The notes: generated by a model not told the origin, from the sequence alone. Shown: positions 1-8,899, numbered from the stretch's first letter. The stretch: DNA of 53,623 bases from Prevotella sp. (GCA_017483805.1 JAFUUL010000146.1:1-53623), one strand, 5' to 3'. A program made the numbers and translations.

Positions 1-399
1 CAGATCGTTGCCGGCAGGAGCAGAGATCACAACCTTCTTGGCACCAGCCTGGATGTGGGCAGAAGCCTTCTCCTTAGAAGTGTAGAAACCAGTGCACTCC
101 AGCACTACGTCAACGTCCAACTTACCCCAAGGCAGTTCAGCGGCATTGGGAATAGCATAGATAGTGATCTTCTTGCCATCAACTACGATGTAGTCCTCAC
201 CAGCCTCAACAGTGTGCTTGTTCTCACCGAACTTGCCAGCGAAACCACCCTGAGCGGTGTCATACTTCAGCAGATGAGCCAGCATCTTGGGGCTGGTCAA
301 GTCGTTGATTGCTACTACCTCATAACCTTCAGCCTCGAACATCTGACGGAATGCGAGACGACCGATACGGCCAAAACCGTTAATTGCTACTTTTGTCAT
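1..399 (-). CDS. gap: Glyceraldehyde-3-phosphate dehydrogenase, N-terminal 133 residues (3' end outside window)
   Basis: The reverse strand encodes a protein starting [18 protein letters not shown], the Rossmann NAD-binding start of GAPDH (NGFGRIGR at residues 6-13), followed by [29 protein letters not shown] and [13 protein letters not shown]. All are typical of glycolytic GAPDH, which converts glyceraldehyde-3-phosphate to 1,3-bisphosphoglycerate with NAD. The catalytic Cys/His half lies beyond base 1, so coenzyme type and length cannot be judged. The ATG at 397-399 follows an AAGAAGAAA purine stretch. A TAACTTTG -7 box on the same strand at 484-491 predicts a leader of about 80 bases. Confidence 0.96.
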   Translation of the reverse strand, partial: MTKVAINGFGRIGRLAFRQMFEAEGYEVVAINDLTSPKMLAHLLKYDTAQGGFAGKFGENKHTVEAGEDYIVVDGKKITIYAIPNAAELPWGKLDVDVVLECTGFYTSKEKASAHIQAGAKKVVISAPAGNDL

Positions 400-483
400 T
401 TTCTTCTTAATTATTTAAAGGGTTTAAATACTAAATTCGAGTTATTTTTGCTTCCGAGAAGCATTTTTTTCTCTTTTCGCGTG

Positions 484-511
484 CAAAGTTACAAAAAAAT
501 TCCTATATTTG
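484..511. promoter_or_regulatory. Divergent -7 boxes for gap (minus) and mscL (plus)
   Basis: CAAAGTTA at 484-491 is TAACTTTG on the minus strand, facing gap. TATATTTG at 504-511 faces mscL. Both match the Bacteroidota -7 consensus TAnnTTTG. No clear TTTG -33 box is seen for either. The region up to the mscL start at 650 is then an untranslated leader of about 130 bases with a short GGCCG-AA-CGGCT-like hairpin near 580. Confidence 0.55.
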
Positions 512-649
512 CACCCGAATTCAAACTTAATTAATATTAAACGGGAAGCGCGGATCATTAAAAATGAGATAAATCAAGGCCGAACGGCTGCGATTGCAAA
601 ACGCAGATTACAAAATAACATTAAACAATAAACGATAAACAGTAAAACT

Positions 650-1087
650 ATGGGATTTATTAAAGAATTCAAAGAGTTTGCCATGCGTGGCAATGTGATG
701 GACATGGCTGTTGGTGTGATCATTGGCGGTGCCTTTGGCAAGATTGTCAGTTCGCTGGTAGATGACATCATCATGCCTCTTGTCGGTAAGGCTGTGGGCA
801 ATGTTGACTTCACTGGTCTGTTCATTAACCTCTCTGACGACAAGGTTTATGCCTCTCTGAAGGAAGCCAAGGAAGCCGGTGCATCTATCCTCGCCTACGG
901 TCAGTTCATTCAGAACACCGTGGACTTCCTGATTGTGGCCTTCTGTATTTTCCTGCTCATCAAGGGTATCAACAAACTGTCGAACCTGAAGAAGAAGGAA
1001 GAGGAAGTACCTGCTCCCGAGGAGCCGAAGGGACCCACGCAGGAGGAACTGCTGGCTGAGATTCGCGACCTGCTGAAGCAGAAATAA
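650..1087 (+). CDS. mscL: Large-conductance mechanosensitive channel MscL
   Basis: 145 residues, the usual MscL length. It begins [20 protein letters not shown] and continues into the glycine-rich TM1 ([19 protein letters not shown], about residues 22-40) that forms the pore constriction. A periplasmic loop follows, then TM2 ([18 protein letters not shown], about 88-105), an acidic/Lys linker and a C-terminal amphipathic helix [14 protein letters not shown]. It releases solutes from the cytoplasm on hypo-osmotic shock as a homopentamer in the inner membrane. It is monocistronic, with a strong terminator right after the stop. Confidence 0.97.
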   Translation: MGFIKEFKEFAMRGNVMDMAVGVIIGGAFGKIVSSLVDDIIMPLVGKAVGNVDFTGLFINLSDDKVYASLKEAKEAGASILAYGQFIQNTVDFLIVAFCIFLLIKGINKLSNLKKKEEEVPAPEEPKGPTQEELLAEIRDLLKQK

Positions 1088-1112
1088 ATCAAGAATTTCA
1101 CCTTATTTATAA

Positions 1113-1150
1113 TATAAGGCGGCTCCAATGAGGGCCGCCTTATATTTTTT
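1113..1150 (+). terminator. Rho-independent terminator of mscL
   Basis: TATAAGGCGGC (1113-1123) pairs perfectly with GCCGCCTTATA (1134-1144) over a 10-base loop and is followed by a run of T (1145-1150). Confidence 0.93.
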
Positions 1151-1208
1151 GTATAACTTTGCAGCCGGAAAAAGTAAAAAGGTAAAAAAAGTATAAAGGT
1201 AAAAAGAA

Positions 1209-2888
1209 GTGAAGACGTTAGATTTTAAGCCGAAGATGGTTTCGGCTCTCAAGAAGTACAATAAACAGACATTTATGGCCGACCTGATGGCAGGTGTCAT
1301 CGTCGGCATCGTAGCCCTGCCGCTGGCCATCGCCTTCGGCATTGCTTCAGGCGTATCGCCCGAGAAGGGTATCATCACCGCCATCGTGGCCGGCTTCGTC
1401 ATCTCCGCCCTGGGCGGCAGCAAAGTGCAGATAGGCGGCCCAACTGGTGCGTTCATCGTCATCGTGGCCGGCATCATCAACCAGTACGGCATGCAGGGCC
1501 TGACCATCGCCACGCTGATGGCCGGTGTATTCCTCATCGGCTTTGGCCTGCTGCGACTGGGCACCATCATCAAGTACATCCCCTACCCCATCATCGTGGG
1601 CTTCACCAGCGGTATCGCCGTGACCATCTTCACGACGCAGGTGAAGGATCTGCTGGGCATGCAGATGTCGACCGTGCCAAGTGATTTCATAGAGAAATGG
1701 ATAGCTTATGCCCAGAACCTAACGAGCATCGACCCGTGGAGTGCGGCAGTGGGACTGGTCAGCGTGGCTATCATCGCTGTAGCCCCCAAACTGAGCAAAC
1801 GCGTGCCGGGCTCGCTCATCGCCATCATTGTGATGACGGTGGTGGCCCTGCTGCTGAAACAATATGCCGGCGTCACGTCGATTGAAACCATCGGCGACCG
1901 CTTCAGCATCTCGTCGACGCTACCCGATGCCGTGGTGCCCGAACTGACATGGGAGACCGTGAAGGGCCTGGTGGCCCCGGCCCTGACCATCGCCGTGCTC
2001 GGTGCCATAGAGAGCCTGCTCTCGGCAACGGTGGCCGACGGTGTGATAGGCGACCACCACAACTCCAACACTGAACTGATCGGCCAGGGCGTGGCCAACA
2101 TCGTGTCGCCTATCTTTGGCGGCATCCCCGCCACAGGCGCCATCGCCCGCACCATGACCAACATCAACAACGGCGGCCGCACCCCCATCGCCGGCATTAT
2201 CCACGCCGTGGTGCTGCTGCTCATCTTCCTGTTCCTCATGCCGCTGGCCAAGTATATCCCCATGGCCTGCCTGGCTGGTGTGCTGGTGGTCGTGAGTTAC
2301 GGCATGAGCGGCTGGCGCTCGTTCCTGGCACTGATGCGCAACCCCAAGAGCGACATCACGGTGCTGCTGCTCACCTTCTTCCTGACCATCATCTTCGACC
2401 TGACCATCGCCATCGAGGTGGGCATCATCTGCGCTTGCCTGCTGTTCATGAAGCGTATGTCGGAGACCACCGACGTGAAGGCTATCTACGACGAGATAGA
2501 CCTGAACGAGGATGCCGACATGGAGCGTGGCAACCTGGAGCACCTCACCATACCGAAGGGCGTAGAAGTCTACGAGATCAACGGTCCTTACTTCTTCGGT
2601 GCCGGCAACAGGTTTGAAGACCTGATGGGCCGCTACGGCAAGCGTCCGAAGGTGCGCATCATCCGAATGCGTAAGGTGCCGTTCATCGACTCCACGGGCC
2701 TGCACAACCTGGAGAACCTGTGCCGCATGAGTCAGAAGGAAGGCATCACGATCGTGCTGTCGGGTGTAAACGAAAAAGTGGAAGCCGTGCTCAATCGCAA
2801 CGGCTTCCAGAAACTGCTGGGCGAGGAGAACATCTGCAATCACATTGACCTCGCTCTCGCCCGGTCGAGGGAAATTGTGGGGGCTTAG
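1209..2888 (+). CDS. SulP-family inorganic anion transporter with C-terminal STAS domain
   Basis: 559 residues with the SulP layout: an N-terminal MADLMAGVIVGIVALPLAIAFG segment, the hallmark QIGGPTGAFIVIV, about ten further hydrophobic helices to about residue 430, then a cytoplasmic STAS domain (about 445-550) with the FIDSTG loop. Family members carry bicarbonate, sulfate or dicarboxylates across the inner membrane; the substrate cannot be read here. The start used is GTG 1209, preceded by AAAGGTAAAAAGAA; an ATG nine codons downstream is possible. A TAACTTTG -7 box lies at 1154-1161. The 3' end overlaps the convergent lipoprotein gene by four bases. Confidence 0.93.
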   Translation: MKTLDFKPKMVSALKKYNKQTFMADLMAGVIVGIVALPLAIAFGIASGVSPEKGIITAIVAGFVISALGGSKVQIGGPTGAFIVIVAGIINQYGMQGLTIATLMAGVFLIGFGLLRLGTIIKYIPYPIIVGFTSGIAVTIFTTQVKDLLGMQMSTVPSDFIEKWIAYAQNLTSIDPWSAAVGLVSVAIIAVAPKLSKRVPGSLIAIIVMTVVALLLKQYAGVTSIETIGDRFSISSTLPDAVVPELTWETVKGLVAPALTIAVLGAIESLLSATVADGVIGDHHNSNTELIGQGVANIVSPIFGGIPATGAIARTMTNINNGGRTPIAGIIHAVVLLLIFLFLMPLAKYIPMACLAGVLVVVSYGMSGWRSFLALMRNPKSDITVLLLTFFLTIIFDLTIAIEVGIICACLLFMKRMSETTDVKAIYDEIDLNEDADMERGNLEHLTIPKGVEVYEINGPYFFGAGNRFEDLMGRYGKRPKVRIIRMRKVPFIDSTGLHNLENLCRMSQKEGITIVLSGVNEKVEAVLNRNGFQKLLGEENICNHIDLALARSREIVGA

Positions 2889-3745
2889 TCGATCTGAATG
2901 ATCAGGAAGTTGCTGATGCCCCAGAAGCGTGAGGGATTCGTGATCTTCAGCACGCTGCTGTTGCCAGTCGTCGTGATGGTGTAGGAGTCGCTGGGCATTT
3001 CGGTCAGCACCTTCACCTTCTTGCTGGGAATGTTGAACTGCGTGGTCTCACGGATATCAACCTTGGTGAATTGCTGCTCTTCGATAGAGCCGTAGTTCAC
3101 CTTTTTCTTTTTGAAGAGATTGCCACCCGACACGAGTCCCTTGTCCTTCAGGTCACGCTTGGTGCCTATGACATAGTAGCCCGTGTTCAGAGCCTCGTCC
3201 TGAGTCTGCATGGCCTCACGCTGGGCGTTGATCTCGTCCTGCTGAGAACCGATGGTGGTAGTCATGTCGTTCATCTCGGCACGCATACGGTCGATGTTGG
3301 CGTTGGCGCTCTGCAGTTCCTCCTCCAGTTGGTTGATGCGGGCCTGCTTGGCCTCCAACTCCTGATTGAGGTGTTTCACCAGCGTGCTCAACTTAGCCAG
3401 TTCGTCGGTACGTCCGGCCAGGTTGCGCTCCAGTTCTGCCAGACGCTCCTTGTTGGCAGCCAGCGTCTCCTTGAAGGCGGCGATGTTGTCCAGCATCTGA
3501 CGCTTGGTCAGCACAGGCCCTTCGTTCGACTCGCGCAGCATACCCTCGCCCACGGCGATGGAGTCGAGGCTCGACGACACCTCTACCAGCGTGGCCGTCA
3601 GGTCGTCCAGCACCTGGCGCTGCTGCTCGTTCACATTCATCACGGAGTCTCTCTCCTCCTGCCACTTGCCGCTGCCGCTTCCGCCGCAGCCAGTCAGCAC
3701 TGCCGTCACAGCGACAGCACACATGAAAAACAGAATCTTTCTCAT
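2885..3745 (-). CDS. Coiled-coil lipoprotein of unknown function
   Basis: 286 residues. A signal peptide with lipobox LTGC (Cys at about 20) is followed by GGSGSGK. Residues about 30-180 are charged and heptad-like (KERLAELERNLAGRTDELAKL, NQELEAKQARINQLEEELQ), which predicts a long coiled coil. The C-terminal about 100 residues are a small globular part (TGYYVIGTKRDLKDKGLVSGG) of a type common in Bacteroidales coiled-coil lipoproteins. It is the last of three same-strand genes behind the PP2C phosphatase, so it may be co-transcribed with it. Role unknown; a periplasmic spacer or scaffold is a guess. Confidence 0.8.
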   Translation of the reverse strand: MRKILFFMCAVAVTAVLTGCGGSGSGKWQEERDSVMNVNEQQRQVLDDLTATLVEVSSSLDSIAVGEGMLRESNEGPVLTKRQMLDNIAAFKETLAANKERLAELERNLAGRTDELAKLSTLVKHLNQELEAKQARINQLEEELQSANANIDRMRAEMNDMTTTIGSQQDEINAQREAMQTQDEALNTGYYVIGTKRDLKDKGLVSGGNLFKKKKVNYGSIEEQQFTKVDIRETTQFNIPSKKVKVLTEMPSDSYTITTTGNSSVLKITNPSRFWGISNFLIIQID

Positions 3746-3793
3746 TGCTTTCTTCGTGTTTATATTCTACATTTGCCAAATTTTGATCTCAGT

Positions 3794-4417
3794 TCAGTCG
3801 CTCGTGCGGTTCATCTCCGACTCCACCTTCAGTTTGAAGTCGTTGAAGTCCTGCACGCCGCCTTGCACGTACTCCCACTGCAACTGCTTGTTGTTGGGCA
3901 GTGCCAGGAACCACTTGAGCAGGTTCTGCTGGCTCTGGGAGAAGTCGGTGGAATAGAGCATATAGACATTGCGCAGGTTCTGCACCGTGTGGTTGTCGCG
4001 CATAAACTCGTTGGTATAGAGGTGCTTCAGGGCTATCAGGCGCCGGTTCAACTGCTCCTCGTCAGCAGTAGTACCCGTGTGCACCACGTTCTTCTCAATC
4101 TCCTGAATGCGGGCCAGCGAGAGGTTGAGCCCCGACAGTTCGTCGAGAGCCTCAGCAGGCGAGTAGTCGCGCTGCTCGACCGTCTCGGTTTCAGTCACGA
4201 TGCCGTCGAAGTCGAGGAACTTCGTCACAGCGAAATAGCCCACCACACCCAGGATGATGAACAGGATGAATACTACGGGAATCAACAGCAGCAGTTTGTT
4301 GAAGCCTTTCTTCTTGGGCTGCTGAAACGATGGCCTCGGCTGGGCCATACGGGTAGCGTCAGCAGCAGGGGCACTCGGCCGTGGCTGACTGAGTCTGGTC
4401 TGATTATCGTCTGTCAT
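3794..4417 (-). CDS. Single-pass membrane protein next to PP2C phosphatase, unknown function
   Basis: 207 residues. The cytoplasmic N-terminus carries a repeated TR-[LM]-[SA]-QPRPS motif (residues about 7-15 and 22-30). This is followed by a basic KKKGFNK stretch, one strong membrane helix (LLLLIPVVFILFIILGVVGYF, about 43-63) and an extracytoplasmic domain of about 140 residues without a recognised family. It sits 50 bases downstream of the phosphatase on the same strand. The threonine-arginine repeats could be phosphorylation or docking sites; that is inference from context only. Confidence 0.72.
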   Translation of the reverse strand: MTDDNQTRLSQPRPSAPAADATRMAQPRPSFQQPKKKGFNKLLLLIPVVFILFIILGVVGYFAVTKFLDFDGIVTETETVEQRDYSPAEALDELSGLNLSLARIQEIEKNVVHTGTTADEEQLNRRLIALKHLYTNEFMRDNHTVQNLRNVYMLYSTDFSQSQQNLLKWFLALPNNKQLQWEYVQGGVQDFNDFKLKVESEMNRTSD

Positions 4418-4467
4418 AATCTTCTAGTCTTTTTATCTATATTACACATTATTCTATTAAAGAGGGA

Positions 4468-5742
4468 TCAGAGAGAGCCGGGAGTGACCGTTGGTCCGAT
4501 TACCGGTTCTTCCGTCTCTGTACCTTCTCCTGTATCCCCCGTCGCCTCGGCCTCGGTTGTCTCAGTGGGCGTCTCAGGAACTATCTTAGGCGTCGACGGA
4601 GCAGCAATCGGCTGTGATGAAGGCGTGACCACGCTGTCGGCAGTGGTCTGATTGTCAGGATTGGGCGTCTCACCTTTCTTATCGAAGAAGAGCACGATGC
4701 CCAAGCCGATACCGATGAGCAACATCAGGATGGCCAGCCCGCCCATGATGCCATACGACAGAAGACTCTTCTTAATGTCTCTGCCAGCGGGCTTGGGCTG
4801 AAAGGGAGGAGGGGTTTGGGCAGTCTTCTGCTCTGCCTGCACATCCTGCACAGGAGGAACTGGGGCCACATCCTCGCTCCAAGCCTCATTCTTACGGGTA
4901 TCGTTCAGGGCCTTGTTCTTGGCACGCAACTCCCGCTCGTCGCTCAGCAGCGAGTTGTCGGCCACAGGATCTATCTCTACATCCTTCACCTTCAGCAGGT
5001 AGGCCGAATGGTTGTCGGCATTGCTCTGGGTCAACTCGATGAGTTGCCTGACCTTCTCCTCGTCGGTCCTGACGGGATTGCCGATGATGCCCAGCAGTTC
5101 GTCGTCGTCCATCTGCTCCAGCATACCGTCGGTGCACAGATAGAAGTAGTCGCCAGGCTTCACGTCGGTGATGTGGGCGAAGGTGGCCTTGGTGCGCTGG
5201 TCCTGATAGGGCTGCATGGCTTTCAGGATGACATTCTTGCGCGGCGACGTGGCCATGCCGTGGTAACTGATCTCGCCCAGGTCGTAGAGTTGCTGCACCA
5301 GCGAGTGGTCGCGGCTGCGGAAGCGCACGCCCTCAGGGAAGCCCAGGGAGGGACGCAGGTGGTAGATGCGGCTGTCGCCGATGTGAGCCACCAGACAGCC
5401 TCCCGCATGGAAACAGATGAAGGTCATCGTGGTGCCCATCGTACCCTCATGGTGCACGTCGGCAGCATCCAGGGCGTCGTATGCCTGCTGGAGTGCCTTC
5501 TGAAACTGCTCGTCGGTAAAGGGCTTCTGTGGGTCATAGAGACTCTCGCACATCTTGCCGAGGGCATCGCGAACGGCGGCACTGGCCACCTCACCCTTGT
5601 CCATACCGCCCATGCCGTCGCACACCACGAACACGCGGTTCTCTTCGGTGGCCTCGCCCTTCAGCGGATAAATAGAGTCCTCCTGATTCTTGCGGCCTCC
5701 CATTTCATAGATGGCCTGCGGTTGAAATAGTTGAATTTTCAT
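4468..5742 (-). CDS. PP2C-type serine/threonine protein phosphatase with C-terminal membrane anchor
   Basis: About 424 residues. The N-terminal PP2C domain (about 1-245) shows the metal-binding motifs GGRKNQEDS, VVCDGMGG, GTTMTFICF, AHIGDSRIYHLR and LCTDGMLEQ. A linker and one membrane helix (YGIMGGLAILMLLIGIGLGI, about 335-354) follow, then a Thr/Pro/Glu-rich tail outside the membrane. It should dephosphorylate Ser/Thr targets in the cytoplasm; no Hanks-type kinase is in the window. The start ATG at 5742 is chosen because the promoter at 5788-5819 overlaps the longer reading frame, whose first codon would be a TTG inside the -7 box. Confidence 0.92.
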   Translation of the reverse strand: MKIQLFQPQAIYEMGGRKNQEDSIYPLKGEATEENRVFVVCDGMGGMDKGEVASAAVRDALGKMCESLYDPQKPFTDEQFQKALQQAYDALDAADVHHEGTMGTTMTFICFHAGGCLVAHIGDSRIYHLRPSLGFPEGVRFRSRDHSLVQQLYDLGEISYHGMATSPRKNVILKAMQPYQDQRTKATFAHITDVKPGDYFYLCTDGMLEQMDDDELLGIIGNPVRTDEEKVRQLIELTQSNADNHSAYLLKVKDVEIDPVADNSLLSDERELRAKNKALNDTRKNEAWSEDVAPVPPVQDVQAEQKTAQTPPPFQPKPAGRDIKKSLLSYGIMGGLAILMLLIGIGLGIVLFFDKKGETPNPDNQTTADSVVTPSSQPIAAPSTPKIVPETPTETTEAEATGDTGEGTETEEPVIGPTVTPGSL

Positions 5743-5787
5743 ATCTCGCTTTCGTTTGTTTCTAAGATATAGCCTTATAACAATGGG

Positions 5788-5819
5788 CAAAGATAAGCAG
5801 AAATTCCGACCTATGCAAA
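5788..5819 (-). promoter_or_regulatory. Promoter of the PP2C operon
   Basis: On the minus strand TTTG (5816-5819) and TATCTTTG (5788-5795) are separated by 20 bases, an exact Bacteroidota -33/-7 pair. Transcription should start near 5783, about 40 bases before the chosen ATG. Confidence 0.8.
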
Positions 5820-5877
5820 TTTTTTGGCCAAAAACTACGCGTCAACGCATCCGAACAACAACATTTTTCCCCATTCG

Positions 5878-5909
5878 TTTCGCATTTCAACTTTTTATGC
5901 TTAACTTTG
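5878..5909 (+). promoter_or_regulatory. Promoter of thyA-folA
   Basis: TAACTTTG at 5902-5909 with a near-consensus TTTC at 5878-5881, spacer 20 bases. The thyA ATG lies 23 bases after the -7 box. Confidence 0.7.
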
Positions 5910-5932
5910 CACACAAATAACAGAGAACCGAA

Positions 5933-6745
5933 ATGAAGCAATACTTAGACATACTGAACCGCATACTGACAGAGGGCACCCAGAAGGGCGACCGCACGGG
6001 CACGGGCACCATCAGCATCTTCGGCACGCAGAGCCGCTACAACCTGAGCGACGGATTTCCCGTGTTGACAACGAAGAAACTGCACCTGAAGTCGATCATC
6101 TACGAACTGCTGTGGTTCCTGCAGGGCAACACCAACGTGCACTGGCTGCAGGAGCACGGCGTGAGGATATGGAACGAGTGGGCCGACGAGAACGGCGAAC
6201 TGGGGCCCGTCTACGGTCACCAGTGGCGGTCGTGGCCCGACTACGACGGCGGCGTGATCGACCAGATACAGATGGTGGTGGACCAACTGAAGACCAACCC
6301 CGACTCGCGCCGGATGATCGTATCGGCGTGGAACGTGGCCGAGGTGAACAAGATGGCCCTGCCGCCGTGCCACACCATCTTCCAGTTCTACACCTGCCCC
6401 TCGCCGGAAGGGGGCAAGCGGCGACTGTCGCTACAGTTGTACCAGCGCTCGGCCGACACGTTCCTGGGCGTGCCGTTCAACATCGCGTCCTACGCCCTGC
6501 TGCTGCAGATGATGGCGCAGGTGGTGGACATGGTGCCGGGCGAGTTCATCCACACCACGGGCGACACCCATCTCTACCTGAACCACCTGGAGCAGGCCCG
6601 GCTGCAACTGACGCGCGAGCCGCGTCCGCTGCCCGTGATGAAGATCAACCCCGACGTGAAGAGCATCTTCGACTTCCGCTACGAGGACTTCGAACTCATT
6701 GGCTACGATCCTTGGCCGCACATCAAGGCTGAGGTGTCTGTGTGA
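5933..6745 (+). CDS. thyA: Thymidylate synthase
   Basis: 270 residues, close to the 264 of the E. coli enzyme. It carries the folate/dUMP-binding motifs [26 protein letters not shown] and [10 protein letters not shown], the catalytic cysteine in PPCHT (residue 146, matching the family position), and [19 protein letters not shown]. It methylates dUMP to dTMP with methylene-tetrahydrofolate, producing dihydrofolate, which the next gene, folA, recycles. The thyA-folA order is a common operon. Its stop codon opens a run of four 7-bp repeats (6745-6772). Confidence 0.98.
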   Translation: MKQYLDILNRILTEGTQKGDRTGTGTISIFGTQSRYNLSDGFPVLTTKKLHLKSIIYELLWFLQGNTNVHWLQEHGVRIWNEWADENGELGPVYGHQWRSWPDYDGGVIDQIQMVVDQLKTNPDSRRMIVSAWNVAEVNKMALPPCHTIFQFYTCPSPEGGKRRLSLQLYQRSADTFLGVPFNIASYALLLQMMAQVVDMVPGEFIHTTGDTHLYLNHLEQARLQLTREPRPLPVMKINPDVKSIFDFRYEDFELIGYDPWPHIKAEVSV

Positions 6746-6772
6746 GTGAATAGTGAATAGTTAATAGTGAAT
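6745..6772 (+). repeat. Heptanucleotide tandem repeat AGTGAAT (four units)
   Basis: Units at 6745-6751, 6752-6758, 6759-6765 (AGTTAAT) and 6766-6772 fill most of the 41-base gap between thyA and folA. This is one of several period-7 arrays in the window. Confidence 0.85.
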
Positions 6773-6786
6773 AGTTTGCTGCCGCC

Positions 6787-7293
6787 ATGACCATTAATAT
6801 GATTGCCGCCGTTGCACGCAACCGCGCCATCGGCTTTGAGAACAAACTGATATACTGGCTGCCCAACGACCTGAAACGGTTTAAGGCGCTGACCACGGGC
6901 CACACCATCGTGATGGGCCGCCGCACATTTGAGAGCCTGCCCAAGGGGGCACTGCCCAACCGCCGCAACTGCGTGCTGACCACCAGCACCACCGAACTGC
7001 CGGGCTGCGAGTGCTTCCCGTCGTGGGAGGCGTTCATCGCGACCTGCCAGCCGGAGGAGGACATCTATATCATCGGCGGGGCCAGCCTCTACAGCGCACT
7101 GCTCAGCAAGGCCGACCGCCTCTGTCTGACGGAGATTGACGACACGCCGCAGCAGGCCGACACCTTTTTCCCCGACTATAGCGACTGGACGGAAACGTCG
7201 CGCGAACACCACTCGGCCGACGAGCGGCATTCGCACGACTACGACTTCGTTGACTACCTGCGCCCAGCAGCCGCTACTCCTCGCTGTCAATGA
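6787..7293 (+). CDS. folA: Dihydrofolate reductase
   Basis: 168 residues with the DHFR signature: MTINMIAAVARNRAIGFENKL, LPNDLKRFKALTTGHTIVMGRRTFESLP, and IIGGASLYSALL near residue 100. It reduces dihydrofolate to tetrahydrofolate with NADPH, closing the cycle opened by ThyA directly upstream. The last 20 bases overlap the convergent lrp-type gene, so this C-terminus (about YLRPAAATPRCQ) is unlikely to be under strong constraint. Confidence 0.97.
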   Translation: MTINMIAAVARNRAIGFENKLIYWLPNDLKRFKALTTGHTIVMGRRTFESLPKGALPNRRNCVLTTSTTELPGCECFPSWEAFIATCQPEEDIYIIGGASLYSALLSKADRLCLTEIDDTPQQADTFFPDYSDWTETSREHHSADERHSHDYDFVDYLRPAAATPRCQ

Positions 7294-7753
7294 TGTCCAT
7301 CACGGGCAACTGGTGGTCGAAGGCCGAGTGGAACGAGATGAGCGTCTGCGAACTGCTCAGCCCCAGAGGCTGCAGTTTGTCGTGGATGATGTTGAGCAGG
7401 TGGTGGTTGTTCTTGGCGTAGACCTTGATGAACAGGTCGTAGTTGCCCGTCGTGTAGTGGCACTCCACCACCTCGGGCAGCGTCTTCAACTGCTCCACCA
7501 CCCCGTCAAACGACTCCGGCTCCTTCAGGTTCAGGCCGATGAAGGCGCACGTCTCATAGCCTATCTTCTCTGGGTCGATGATAAACTCCGAGCCTTTCAG
7601 CACGCCGATGTTTGTCAGTTTCTGGATGCGCTGATGAATAGCCGCACCACTCACGTTGCAGGCACGCGCCACCTCCAGGAATGGAACTCGTGCGTCCTCT
7701 GCAATCATCTTCAGGATCTGCTTGTCCAGTTTGTCAAGTTTCAGATTTGCCAT
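7274..7753 (-). CDS. Lrp/AsnC-family transcriptional regulator
   Basis: 159 residues: an N-terminal winged helix-turn-helix (LDKLDKQILKMIAEDARVPF ... CNVSGAAIHQRIQKL, about 5-60) and a C-terminal RAM/ligand-binding domain (CAFIGLNL ... VVECHYTTGNYDLFIKVYA, about 68-145). Such proteins form octamers and respond to amino acids. It stands alone and converges with folA, with a 20-base overlap. Targets are unknown. Confidence 0.93.
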   Translation of the reverse strand: MANLKLDKLDKQILKMIAEDARVPFLEVARACNVSGAAIHQRIQKLTNIGVLKGSEFIIDPEKIGYETCAFIGLNLKEPESFDGVVEQLKTLPEVVECHYTTGNYDLFIKVYAKNNHHLLNIIHDKLQPLGLSSSQTLISFHSAFDHQLPVMDIIDSEE

Positions 7754-7763
7754 TTTTATATAT

Positions 7764-7833
7764 AATTCTTAACTCTTAATTCCTAATCGCGCAGCGACAA
7801 CTCTTAACTCTTAATTCTTAACTCTTAATTTCT
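7764..7833. repeat. Heptanucleotide array AACTCTT/AATTCTT
   Basis: Units AATTCTT, AACTCTT and AATTCCT at 7764-7784, then an interruption AATCGCGCAGCGAC, then AACTCTT, AACTCTT, AATTCTT, AACTCTT and AATTTCT at 7799-7833. The array fills the space between the lrp gene and exbD and supplies the last codons of exbD. Confidence 0.85.
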
Positions 7834-8286
7834 CAACTCTTCCGTTGCCGAGTAACTGATCTTCAGCGCAAATGACTGCTGCAGTGCCCGCTTTACCTCG
7901 GCTATCATGCCGTAGGGCACGTCGCGGTCGGCCTTGATGCTGACCAGCATACGAGCCTGGTCGTCGGCCGACATACGGGCACGCTCCGTCTCCACGAACT
8001 GGCGTATATCGCCCACGGTGGCCAGCCGGCTGTTCAGTTGGATGCAGAACGAGTCGGCTGGCAGCCCCTGCACCCTACCTATATATATATGTGTGACGGC
8101 CGACTTGGGCGTCATCTTCTGCAGTTCGGTGCCCTGCGGCACCACATAGCGCACCCGCAGTTCGTCGTCCCTCATGTGGGTGACGATCATGAAGAAGAAG
8201 AGCACGGTGAAGATCAGGTCGGGCAGCGACGCCGTGTTCAGGCTCGGCAGCGAGTGCTGTCGGCGGCTAAAGAGCCCCCGCTTCAT
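7825..8286 (-). CDS. exbD: ExbD/TolR-family proton-channel subunit (second copy)
   Basis: 153 residues: a short cytoplasmic N-terminus, one membrane helix (LIFTVLFFFMIVTHM, about 23-37) preceded by the functional Asp in SLPDLIF, then a periplasmic domain. Together with ExbB it converts the proton gradient into movement of TonB or a TonB-like partner. It overlaps the upstream exbD by four bases (ATGA). Its last codons lie inside a heptanucleotide array. No tonB gene is in the window. Confidence 0.92.
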   Translation of the reverse strand: MKRGLFSRRQHSLPSLNTASLPDLIFTVLFFFMIVTHMRDDELRVRYVVPQGTELQKMTPKSAVTHIYIGRVQGLPADSFCIQLNSRLATVGDIRQFVETERARMSADDQARMLVSIKADRDVPYGMIAEVKRALQQSFALKISYSATEELRN

Positions 8287-8873
8287 CCCTCACCTCCTTC
8301 CTGCTCTTGCTCGCGCTCACTGATGCGCTGGGGGAAGACCATGCTGATGGCGTCGCGCTCCTCCAGCGAGCACTGCTCCCACGGATGGCCGAAGCGCTGC
8401 TGCGCCAGTGCGCCGCGCAGTCGGGCATAGCCGGCTACGATGGCGTTCTGCATCGCGAAGTAGGCATCGTAGGTGGCCTGCGGATCCACCTCTATGAAGA
8501 TGACGTGGCGGTCGCTCACCAGGCACTTGCCTAGCAGGTGCACCTCGCGCTGGCTCATCTCTGGCTTCTCTGGATCCTGGGCCGTGTTGTCCACGAAGTC
8601 AGCCACGCTCAGCGTCAGGTCGGCCGCCGTGATAGGCTCGCCGTTGCAGGTCAGCCGGTTCTGGGCGTCCAGGTGGAGTTGCATCACGTTGCGCCGCTTC
8701 ACCACCAGGTCCTGCTCCTCCATGGGATTGTCGGGCGGCGGCAGTTGGCGCGCCAGTCCCTTGTCCGTATCCATCGACGAGGTGACGAGGAAGAAGATCA
8801 ACAGCATAAACGAGATGTCGGCTGTCGACGTCGTATTCAGTTCCGGTATGTCCCTTCTCCTGCGTGCAAACAT
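8283..8873 (-). CDS. exbD: ExbD/TolR-family proton-channel subunit (first copy)
   Basis: 196 residues with an N-terminal RRRRDIPELNTTSTADISFM segment containing the conserved channel Asp, one membrane helix (FMLLIFFLVTSSM), and a periplasmic domain with a Pro-rich PPPDNPM start. Two ExbD paralogues behind one ExbB is the usual Bacteroidota arrangement. It belongs to the 9818-to-7825 operon energising TonB-dependent receptors. Confidence 0.93.
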   Translation of the reverse strand: MFARRRRDIPELNTTSTADISFMLLIFFLVTSSMDTDKGLARQLPPPDNPMEEQDLVVKRRNVMQLHLDAQNRLTCNGEPITAADLTLSVADFVDNTAQDPEKPEMSQREVHLLGKCLVSDRHVIFIEVDPQATYDAYFAMQNAIVAGYARLRGALAQQRFGHPWEQCSLEERDAISMVFPQRISEREQEQEGGEG

Positions 8874-8878
8874 AGCAC

Positions 8879-8899
8879 AACTCTTAATTCTTAACTCTT
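8879..8899. repeat. Heptanucleotide array AACTCTT-AATTCTT-AACTCTT
   Basis: Three units between the first exbD and the 32-aa membrane peptide gene. They also encode the last residues and stop of that peptide. Confidence 0.8.

Noticed and set aside
55-534. 159-codon plus frame at the window start
   Set aside because: Antisense to gap, and it crosses the gap promoter.
3071-4651. 526-codon plus-strand frame across two minus-strand genes
   Set aside because: Spans two independent genes on the other strand and has no coherent domain.
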